In this document: positions 1-9,600 of the stretch, in pieces | How the letters are laid out: the number at the start of each line of letters is the position of its first letter | How positions within the stretch are numbered: position 1 is the first letter of the stretch | Assembly (NCBI GenBank): GCA_030248135.1 | Contig: JASANC010003263.1 | Location: forward strand, 52,636 to 116,635 | Length of the DNA stretch: 64,000 nucleotides | DNA from: Theristus sp. LFF4_11 | Lineage: Eukaryota; Nematoda; Chromadorea; Monhysterida; Xyalidae | Direction of reading: 5' to 3' | The notes under the pieces: model-generated | What the model was told of the DNA's origin: nothing | The model's input: the letters and a program-made list of their open reading frames with translations, nothing else | Database searches by the model: none | Translations under genes and position numbers: made by a program

Positions 1-1203
1 ACTGCAACTGCAAGGACTGCAGAAATGATCAAATGTTCACTGTGGAACGGACAAAAGCAATTAAGCAGTGCCTCGAACGCAATCCAAATGCGTTTCAGCC
101 AAAAATCGGTATGTTTTATTCTTGATTTCTGCTGCGAGTGTCATTTTGTCACAGTTTTTCCCATTTGCACTCAGTTGCATCGAGCAACCGCACAGCAGAC
201 GCCGATCGAGCACATTTGAAGGGCTGTCACTGCAAAAAATCCAATTGCCTCAAGAACTACTGCGAATGCTATGAGGTTTGTTTGTTTATGCTGATCATAC
301 ATGAAGCATGACTCAGTGTCAGTCTTGTGTGCCGGTACGAGCAAACAGCGCGTGCAGCGCAGCTGCAAAGTTTGCATGGTTTTTGCATTGCAGGCCAAAG
401 TGTCGTGCACGGATCGCTGCAAATGCCACAGTTGCAAGAACACCGAGAGCGACCGTCTCGCACGTCAACAACGCCGCGAACACAAGCTGCTGACACCGAT
501 GCAGAGAATACGGGCGACTGCAATCGCTGGCGCAAAACTGAACACTGCTGCGGCTGGCACCAATGGTCTGTGCTGTCACAGCGTCCGTTGTGATGCTGTG
601 CACGCACACGTACGTACGTGTGATAGCACGCACGCACACACAGGCCTACAGGGTGCCTTTTTGTAAGGCTTGCTGTTGCAGGTTTGATGAGTCTTGTGCA
701 AGCAGCGGACATGAGTGTCGCTGGAGGCGCAGCAGGCATCAGTGCGAGCAGCATGCTCGAGCGAGGTGCGGACACGATCACCGCTGACTCAATCTCCTCA
801 ACCGAACACTCAGCTGCTGACCACCAAAATGGGTCAGTTCTGTTTCGTGACGTGTGTTTTTGTCGCACAGACAACAGATCAGTAAAACGTTTGTGTCGTT
901 TGCCTTGCAGACTTCCGTGGTATTACATGACAGACGAGGTGATTGAGGCGACCGCGCTGTGCTTGGTGGCGCAGGCCGAAGAAATCGAAACACGCCACAA
1001 CGATACACGTGCGTTTGCTCATGCATATCATTCTCTGAACAGTTTTGTGTTCGCATTTGCTTTGCCTGCAAGCAACAGTACACACCGAACACGTGCGCAA
1101 TTCACAATTTTCAGCGATTGACGACGCAACAATGGAAGCGTCAATTTTGAGAGAATTCGGTCGATGCCTGCACCAAATCATTGCCAATTCGTCGATGACG
1201 TGA
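1..1203 (+). CDS. lin-54: LIN-54/tesmin-type CXC-domain protein, 3' part (5' end outside window)
   Basis: DNA-binding subunit of the MuvB/DREAM transcriptional repressor complex; the CRC (tesmin) domain binds CHR promoter elements. Exons read as 1-108, 175-275, 394-565, 682-832, 911-1008 and 1115-1203, all GT-AG and phase-compatible. Exons 1-3 carry the end of the first cysteine motif, the linker with [20 protein letters not shown], then a second motif [18 protein letters not shown] followed by [12 protein letters not shown]. The later exons carry the conserved helical C-terminus ([16 protein letters not shown], then [15 protein letters not shown]) and a stop at 1201-1203. This cysteine spacing and C-terminal helix are diagnostic of the LIN54 family. 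The N-terminal half lies upstream of the window. The gene converges on the minus-strand THUMPD3, about 340 bp away. Exon edges are read by eye. Confidence 0.93.
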
Positions 1204-1545
1204 TTCTCATGCTTTTGCTTTGTCTGTTGCTGTATAATATGAAAGATGGTCTCATTTTTCATTCATTCATGGTATGGCTATCTTTCGGTTAGTGATTCCG
1301 CGTTAGTTTGCTGAGTGTGCGTCGTGTCACTTGTGATATATATTCTCTCGAATCAACCGACGTCATAACCGATATTTTTTTTTGCTTTTACGGCTTGGTT
1401 CACGTTGAACACCGCTATGCTACTTTTAAAGCCCCATTATGCTTCCTGGTGAAATTGTCGAAATCTTGCGCAGAATGGGTAGCCAGCATGTAAAAAATGC
1501 AACGTATAGGCGTCAACAGAAAACTTGTTGCATAAAATACAATGG
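1204..1545. other. Intergenic spacer between convergent lin-54 and THUMPD3
   Basis: AT-rich 3' flanking DNA shared by two convergent genes. No coding exon, repeat or canonical AATAAA signal stands out. Confidence 0.6.
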
Positions 1546-4500
1546 TCACGCGATCAATGTTGCGTTTCTCGCAAAGCAGTACGCCAGTGCGGACAGTCCG
1601 CCGACGTTCACGGGCGTCACGTGCACGAGTTTCCAGCACCGGTTTGCCTTCAGCGCCAGATTCATCGAGCGCCTGTCCTGCGTCAACAACACTGCGCGGC
1701 CGCTGTTCGGTCTCGCCAGTCGTGCGAATTCGCGCAGCAGCTTCGGGTACAGCAGCCGGTTGTCGTGTGTGCAGCCGATGCGTTTGCCGAACGGCATGTC
1801 GGTGACGATGCGGTCGACGGTGCCGCTGCGCCATGGCAGTCGTGTCGAGTCTGCCTGCAGCGCGCTCAGCACCGGTGACCTGCACAAGCGCTCGTTCGCT
1901 GCCATGTTCGCTGCACTGTTCTCGATGCCCTGCGGCACAGTGCAACCGTGATGCATTGCAATTGCATTGGCTCCTTTGGGATTTGAACTTGCGTCATTGC
2001 CTGCGTCTATAAGTCAATGATGCCGGCTGAGTGGCTGAGTGGATAGCACTTGGGACTTCCAACCGGAAGGTCCGGGTTCGAATCCGCTCGTGACCACTCG
2101 GCTGCCCCGGGTTGCGTGGGGCTTAATGGTTCGGCAGCATAAACGTCGGCTTTCTTGATTCACAAGATTGCTGTTCCGGTGGCGAGGAACTTAGTGACAT
2201 CGCGCCCATGCATACCAGCGCAGCTTGCCCAACGCCCACTGCTATAGCAGAAAAACTGCTTCCAACGTCGCAGCCCATGTGGTGGACAATAAAAAATTGC
2301 GACACTGCCTTTCCCCAAGGGCGTTGGGTAAGAATAAAAAGGGGGCAACAAAACAACAACAACATAAGTCAATGATCCAGCAGTCTCGTTGCAGCCAGTT
2401 GGTGTGTCAGCCAATGTACAGGGTGGGCCAAAAAAAGGTTCCATTTTTAAACTGCTGTCACTAGCTGGTGTTTCAATATTATGAGCTGAATTTTTAAGCA
2501 TTGATAAAACATGTGATGCCATTTTCTGACAAAATTTTTATCTAGTTTGGTCAAGTAGATTCAGTTTTACAGCACAATGTTTAAAATTCTCAAATTTTCA
2601 AAAAAACGGATTTTTAACCAAGAATTTCACAACGAATCATTGCTCATAGACATCCAAATCATCATCAAGGTTCTCGTCCGGCAGCGGCTGAATTGAATTT
2701 TACGCGAAACTGGCGAGTCACTGCAGAAAAACTTTCAGATTGCTCCCACCAGATAGCACACCAGACCCGTTGTTCTGCTGTCCACTTAGCCATGACGAAA
2801 CTGCAGAAAACTGAAACTGAAACACTGTTTTTATTCAAACCGCAGAAAAACTTTTCAAAAAAAACAAACTAACAGACAGAGCAACACACAAAACAAAAAT
2901 TCAACTGAACAATTCTTTCTGTCGCAGTCACATGGCTGCTGACTCGAGTTTCGCTGACATGACAGAATTTCGCTCGAGCTGCTCAAATGCAATTCAAGTG
3001 TGAGACCTTTCCACTCTGAACGCATGATTTGAACTATCAATACCCCGGGTATCCAAAAAGACCCATTCAGTTTTAAATTGAATCACGCATCTTGATACTA
3101 ATTTTTTCTTGCACTCAGTTCAGTCAATTTGTTGATTTTTCGAGCTTTTTAGAAAATCTGCCACAGTGAGCGCTAGGAATAATTATCGGAAAAAAATTGT
3201 CAGTAAAATGGCATCACATGTTTTATCAGTGCTGAAAATTTCAGCTCATAATAATAAAACACCAGCCAGTCACATCAGTTTGAAAATGGAACCTTTTTTG
3301 GCCCACCCTGCATAAGTTTGAGATTTCAAGTTCAAGCCACATGTTTCACAGTTTGACCGTGGTGTTTGTGATTGCACAAAACAGCTACATTAGTTGCAAG
3401 CTTACCTTGTGATGCATTTCAACGCCGACGACGACACATGCGTGCAAGTCGAGTGCCGCCTCGAGCGGTATGGCGCCTGTGCCGCACAACGGGTCAACAA
3501 TGACGTCACCGAGCACTGGCCGTGACAAACGCACCAGACCGGCACATATGGTCGCTCGCAGGGTGGTCGGGCCAAATGCGACCAGGCTACGGCGAAACAA
3601 GCTGACACGATTCAGGGGCAGTGACACGGCAACCTGCACAAACGATCGTTGCAAACAAAGCAGCGCCAACGAAGCTACAGTGCTGCTGACCTTGTCGTCG
3701 ACAATTCTCAGCAGAATCTCCACGTGGAACTGTTTCATTTTGACGATCCACGCAAAGTGGCGTTGCACAAAGTCGCCAAAGTGTGCGGCGGCCGACTGCG
3801 AGTCAAACGCGTGCCGTTCGCCTGTGCGTGCGCACGTGACACGGAACGAAGGCACCGTCTCGCCTGCCGCTGTCTCTTTCAGCTTCTGGCTGCTGGTCGC
3901 TTCGAACGCACTGTCGTCCATTCGTGCCCAGTCGTCAGTGCAGTTGGCGTTGACAAAACCATTGTACTGCTCCATTGACCATTGTATTCCACGTGGCAAC
4001 TCACCATACATCAGTTGCCACGAGTTTAAAAAGACACGCCAATCAACGGCACGCACAAGACGCGCAAGCTGCTCAAATGCGTCCGCTTTTGGCACGTTGC
4101 ACAGCGCACAGGCACCGTGGTAGACCACGTGGTAGACGTTGTCAACAGTGCGAAGCGACACAACCTGCAGGCTTGTGGTGGGACAGCTTAATGAGTGTGC
4201 AGCAGTGGAATGGAAACAAAAACTTGTTTCATGCGGTCAAATTGTAAATCACAGCAATTAGCTGATCGATTGCTTTTGAAATTGCTTCACTCACTGATTG
4301 ATTCTGGCCGGTGTCACGATTTTATTTCCCCGTGTTTTTATTTCCCCGTCCGGGGATTTAACCATGGTGCTAAATCCCCGTACGGGGAATGGACCATGGT
4401 GTTAATTCCCCGTAGCCGTTTTAAAAACCCCGTATGCAACATTTCCAAATCCAGCTGAATACAGGCTGTCACATGCCCACCATACAACGCGAATCCATGT

Positions 4501-5823
4501 GCGGTGCAAATGGTAACGTATCACAAATATCACTTCAACAACAATGTGAAATAAAGAGAACAAAGTGGACGCAAAGAGAAAAACACGTATCGTGTGATTT
4601 ACGTAATGGTTACTGGCCACAGAAGTGAAACACTCACTAACTAGTGTGGCATGTTCACCCAGGTGCATAATTACGTCACAGTTATCGATACATGAGTCCA
4701 CAAAATGTCCCAGTCATGGACCGTTTTGCATATGCAGACTGTTTTATTCATGCTGTTCGGTTGGTTTTTTACCTGTCATTTTGTTTCGTTTGCTTTGCTG
4801 GATTCGTTTTCACTCTTACAACTCTTTCAAAGATGTTTTAATTTTACTTTTTGATTTTAAAAGTGAACTTATATTTTTCTCTGTCAATTTTGTTTCGTTT
4901 GCTCTGCTGGATTGTTTTCACTCATTGAACATTTTCAAACGTGTTTTTGTTTTACTTTTTGGTTCTAAAAGTGCACTTCAATTCAGTAGGCAGGCAAAAG
5001 CCGCCGAACGGTTTCACTCTTATTCACGCGTAATTATTGGTTTTCTGTCTTCTTCTTGCACCCCCAATTTATGATTTCTGTGCTTCAAAAACTGTTGAAT
5101 TTCATGTATTGTTGCTCGATTTATACAATTTGCGTTGTTGTTGTTTTGTTCTGTGCTATTTATTCAAAAGTGTTTTATTTTTGTTTGTTTTTTTTTTCCC
5201 AAAAACAACACTGCTTTTTGTGTTGTTCGAATTGCACATATGCTCCTCACTTTGCACCTCTTTCTCACACGTGACAAATTTATTTCCTCAAGTGTGCTCC
5301 ATTTTCTTATTTCTGCATGTGAATAAAATGCACACTACGATTTGCACTGCACCGCACACGGATTCGCGTTGTATTGTGGGCATGTGACAGCCTGTATTCA
5401 GCTGGATTTGGAAATACTGCATACGGGGTTTTTAAAACGGCTACGGGGAATTAACACCATAGTCCATTCCCCGTACGGGGATTTAGCACCATGGTTAAAT
5501 CCCCAGACGGGGAAATAAAAACACGGGGAAATAAAATCGTGACACCGGCAGCGATGCAGCCAATCATCAGGCCATATTCAAGTGGCAGAATGGAAAATGG
5601 CAGGCGTTTTTGCAGTTTGACTGCAAGTGACAAAGGAGCTTACGGCACGCACCTTTTTCAACAACGTTCCAGCAGCGTCCGCCGGAATTTCAAACAGCAC
5701 TCGCCCCTGCTCGGTGCGCGAGTTGCTCAATTGATCGCCAATTTTCTCCCTGCATTCCAGTTCGGCCGTCTTTTCTAGGCCTGTTGGCACGGTGCACTCA
5801 ATCAGAAAAGTCATTTCGACCAA
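1546..5823 (-). CDS. THUMPD3: THUMP-domain tRNA guanosine-N2 methyltransferase (THUMPD3/Trm14 family)
   Basis: Predicted SAM-dependent methyltransferase making m2G in tRNA. In humans THUMPD3 acts with TRMT112 on G6/G7. Three exons: 5653-5823 (ATG at 5823), 3406-4164 and 1546-1929 (stop at 1546-1548). All junctions are phase 0. Exon 1 has the family N-terminus (TVPTGLEKTAELECREKIGD). Exon 2 has the THUMP region and the Rossmann start (FGPTTLRATICAGLVRLS, then DVIVDPLCGTGAIPLEAAL). Exon 3 has the catalytic IVTDMPFGKRIG motif, a D-PFG variant of the NPPY-type motif, then GRAVLLTQD and VNVGGL. The total of about 438 residues is slightly shorter than vertebrate homologues. Both introns are inflated by mobile DNA. 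The reading frame looks intact. Confidence 0.93.
2009..2376 (+). mobile_element. tRNA-derived SINE with 13-bp target-site duplication
   Basis: The insertion is bounded by a perfect direct repeat ATAAGTCAATGAT at 2009-2021 and 2364-2376. The ~342-bp body starts with a tRNA-like head at about 2022-2105, with an A-box-like TGGCTGAGTGG and a canonical B box GGTTCGAATCC. An unrelated body follows, and it ends in an AACAACAAC tail. Pol III promoter boxes, a short simple-repeat tail and a clean duplication are the standard hallmarks of a SINE mobilised by a LINE. It sits in THUMPD3 intron 2 on the opposite strand. The perfect duplication suggests a fairly recent insertion. Confidence 0.88.
2419..3310. 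mobile_element. mariner/IS630-like DNA transposon remnant with ~110-bp terminal inverted repeats
   Basis: The left end begins CAGGGTGGGCCAAAAAAAGG and the right end is its near-complement, GGCCCACCCTG. The arms match over about 110 bp (2419-2530 against about 3200-3310), including the stretch around AAAACATGTGATGCCATTTT. A TA precedes the left end. The interior holds a short transposase fragment on the minus strand, and most of the coding region has been lost. The element lies in THUMPD3 intron 2, directly downstream of the SINE. Confidence 0.82.
2665..2793 (-). pseudogene. Truncated transposase N-terminus (helix-turn-helix)
   Basis: A 42-codon frame starts with MAKWTAEQRVWCAIWWEQSE and continues through a segment ending RQFRVKFN before a stop. 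This is the pattern of the N-terminal DNA-binding domain of mariner-like transposases (EQR, then a serine-rich turn, then V-R-FR-KF). No DDE catalytic region follows, so it is a dead fragment inside the inverted-repeat element. Confidence 0.6.
4307..5549. mobile_element. Foldback element with ~170-bp inverted arms
   Basis: The left arm starts GCCGGTGTCACGATTTTATT and contains repeated CCCCGT/ACGGGG palindromes. The same sequence appears inverted at about 5380-5549, ending ATCGTGACACCGGC. The two arms match through an inner segment around AAATCCAGCTGAATACAGGC. The interior is AT-rich with two diverged copies of a TTTTGTTTCGTTTGCT-type segment and no transposase frame. No clear target duplication is visible. 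It lies in THUMPD3 intron 1. Confidence 0.8.
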
Positions 5824-6373
5824 AAAACCTATCGCATGTTGGACAAACTTTCTGTTGTTGTTCCACTTTTTTAAACAACAAGTAGCTCAGCTGCAATTAT
5901 CAACAGTTTGCATTCGATTGCTAACGCTTGGCACGATTCTTCGGGTTTGATTTCAACGTTTATCACTTGTTTCAATATTTTTAGTCTGAAACGTGTAACA
6001 AACTCCACTTGCAATCGTCACGAAAAAAAACTAGCAAAACAGAAAACACAAAAACAACACTAAACCGGATGCAGCACTCACAAACGACTGAACCTGAACA
6101 ACAAGGTCACTATGGAAAGCTTACGATCGAAGCATCGAACATTTGAAAATCAGCAAAGAAAACTGCAAACAGAAACAGAACACAGCCATGGCAAGAAATC
6201 AATGACGCAAAACCTTCGCCAAACTATACTGACATCTCAATCATAACTGACAAAACACGTGAACGAGAGTGCACTGATGCAATACAAGTTTGAGTGAACA
6301 ACGGGCGAGAACGACGGCGAACAGATTGCAGACTGCTGGAGCAGTGCGCGTTCACGTGCACGGCAGATGATCG
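5824..6373. other. Spacer between mep-1 stop and THUMPD3 start
   Basis: About 550 bp of AT-rich DNA separates the two minus-strand genes. It should hold the THUMPD3 promoter and the mep-1 3' UTR. No repeat or additional exon is recognised. Confidence 0.5.
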
Positions 6374-6613
6374 TCAGTCGAGCGTGATCAGCTCGTGCGC
6401 GTTGGTGTGGCCGAGTGGCTCGGGCAGTGTCCAGTCGACGGCGGCCTGTTGCTCTGCGAGCATTCTGTGCTTGGCACATTGCTCGACACGACACAGCGAG
6501 ACGTGCACTCGCTTCAGATGTCGCTCCTGCCAGTGTGCGATCACTTGCGCGTACTCGTCGAATCGCATGGCGCACGGGGTGCACGTGTACTTCACACGGC
6601 CGCCCTTGGCCGC

Positions 6614-6649
<36 letters not shown>

Positions 6650-9600
6650 CGCCAACGCCACCCGTTTCACCGGCACCGTGTGCACCCTCGTTTGCTCTTC
6701 CAGTCTGCGTTTCAGTCTGGCCTGTTGCGCGAGCGTCAGCGTGCCCCCCGGCTTCGGCGCCGCTGGCATCCACTGGCCAGCAAGTTTGTTCATGTACTGA
6801 AATGTGCATGGATACTAGTGTGCATGGGCAGTGGCGCACACACTCACTGCGAACGAACCGTCGGCTGGCGCATATTGGCGCCGACGAGAGCGCCTGGCTT
6901 GATGGCAGCCTGCAGCCGCTGGTTGACGCTGATGATGCCGTCGAGTGTCGGCGCGAGACGTCGCTGCTCGCTGGTGCCCGCTTTGCTGCCCATTCTGTCC
7001 GGCGGATGTTCAGCGGCAAGATGATTGTCCAAGGTGACGTACGAATGACACCTGCAGTGTTCGCGCTTGAACAAAACAGCACACTCGTGTGTACACCAGT
7101 GGCAACGTGCTCAATGCGTCAGAGACAGACTGACCGGAACGAGCAGACGTCACACGAGTAGACGATCTCGGCAGAGCTCAAACGCATCTGGTGGTCGTGC
7201 ACCAAATGTTGCAGCAGGTTGAACGCGTACTGCTGAAACAGCAACACCACGCAGTCACAAAGGACACCAACGCGACAGTGTGACGCCAGAGAGGTGCGTC
7301 AGTGAGGTCATGGGCGCACACACCTTGTTGCACATGCCGCAGCGTCCGGCGTCGAGGCGATGCTGTGCCTTGCTGAGCAGGTCGTTCGTGACGAGACTGT
7401 GTGCCATGACCAAGTGACGCTCCAGTCCCTCGTACGTCCAGAAGCGACTCTTGCAACGACTGCAGCCGAGCGGTGTCCCACCGGTGATCATTTCAGGGGG
7501 CGACTTCAGTTTCAGCAGCTGGTGCGTTTGCTGAATGTGGAACAGCAGCACGATCACACCTGAAACAAACGCAAACGCGCTAAACAGTCGGCCCATCGTG
7601 AACACAAGTCACCTGCTCGTCGTGGCGACCGCCGCCTTGAATTCACGGCACGCCATCCCCCAACCACCCTACGTGAAGAACTACCGCAGTTTGGTACGTC
7701 CGGGTCGAGTGTCTCGAAGCAGTGGTGGTGCGAGCGGAGATACGATGAAAATCTCAAAGTGAACACATCAAGATAGCAGACTGGACGCACCGAACGCCTG
7801 GTAGTCACAGAGTTCACAGTTGAGTGGCTCGGTGCATCGCTGCCGCTGGCTTGCCGTGAGCGCATCGACGTTCACGACAGCCCTCATCAGCTGCTCCAGC
7901 CGTCCGGGGTGGTTGCCGATCTTAGCAGCCACCGACGCAATCATCGACGACGACGGCGGCGTTGTCAGTGACTGCGACTGTGCCGGCGGCGGAGGGCCCG
8001 ACTGCAACATCCGTTGTGCGTGCTGCGTTGGCCGCTGCTGGCCTGCGCAAACAATCGCTACAAAACTTGCACTCTTGTTTCGAATTTTTTAAACGAGACA
8101 GAAAACAGATTCTTGATAGTGTTGAATACTGGTAACGTAACACAACAGTTTGCACATGATAGCAAGTGGCAGCAACCTGCGTTAGCGACAATGGGCGATG
8201 CCACACCCACTGGACGGTTGCTGGTAGACGCAGTCGGCTGGCGGGACTGAGATTCTGGTTGACCGGCGCTTTTCTGAAATACAAAACAACGCCTTGCTTA
8301 ACTTTTAAGATCGTTTACTTGTTCACTCGTGGCGAATGTCTGTTCGTCAGCATCACAATGCTACGCATACCAGTGTCAGCTGTGTGTTTTTCGAGCGCAT
8401 CGCGTGTGCGTTGTGCTGTTGCGCATTAGCACGTGTCAGTGCGAGCATGCGTTGTTGTTGTTGTTGTTGTTGTTGCACCTGCTGTTGTGCCATCAGTTGC
8501 ACATCAACAATCTCCGCGTGCACACGTCCGTCACCACTGATGTCAACTGCCAGCTGGCGTGCCCCATCGCTCGCATTCAGCATGCACGCCATTGGCGTAC
8601 TGCTGCTGCTTTCTGCACCGTTGTTCGGAGTCACACGTAGCACCTGAAATCAGCACAACAAACAGTCGCTTCTTCTCAGTTCGCTCCGACTGCTTTCAGA
8701 GTATCATATTTAGATTATGCAAATGACTCGGCCCTATTTAGACGACTCGGATCACTTTGCCAATTTTGAAGTCCCCCGTCATGCATGAAATGTTTACCTA
8801 TCCATGCGCGCATTTAATCTCGGGACCAAAATAAAAGATTATAAGAGAATCGTGTTTTGCAGACGTGCGCACCTTGACAGCGTGAGCAGCGTTCGGCACT
8901 GACTTCTCCGGTTGCGGTTTCTTCCAGAGCCATCGATTGAACGACGTTTGATCGTGTTCGCTTGGCGCTTGTATGGTCAGCCGTTTGCACCTGAACATTC
9001 ATGTTTTTCAGAACAAGCAACTGCAAGCCACCACAACCGCTGTACTGCTGACCAGTTCTGCGTTCTGCACTGACGCAAATGTTCGGTGAGCGCAGCCTTC
9101 GTGTCAAAGTGGCTCGCGTCACACACGGTGCACGCGTGCTTCTTGTCCGTGCGCGACTCGTAGTGCATCGGCAAACCGTGCTCTGCTCTGCAACAATCAC
9201 AGACATTCGGTGTGTCTCAATCGATGGCGAACGAAGCACACTGCGTATTGGTATCAGTGCACAACAAACTCACGTGTAGTGCTTAGCCATACGGTCGTGG
9301 TGCGTGAAACTGTGCTCGCACAGCTGACAGAACCATCGATTGTACTTGAAATGTGGGTACAGCTTGTGCTCATCGAACACTGTCGCCGAGGGCGTCTCGA
9401 AGCGGCACGTCTTCTCTGCGCAGCGTTTCAAGCGTCGTTGCTCTTGGAAGACACTGTTGCGATCGCGTAATGTACGCAGCAGCTGCAATGCAACAATGCA
9501 TCTATCTTGTGCAACTGTTGCTGGAAACGACTGACGTCTCGAAAAACGTCACGAATCATTTGTGCAGAGCGGGTTTTCATGGTTACACACACCGCAAAAA

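Noticed and set aside
2022..2105. Functional tRNA gene
   Set aside because: The tRNA-like head is fused to a SINE body and tail with flanking target duplications, and its stems do not fold as a clean cloverleaf.
6415..7161. 248-codon plus-strand frame with poly-alanine
   Set aside because: It is the antisense shadow of mep-1 zinc-finger and polyglutamine exons.
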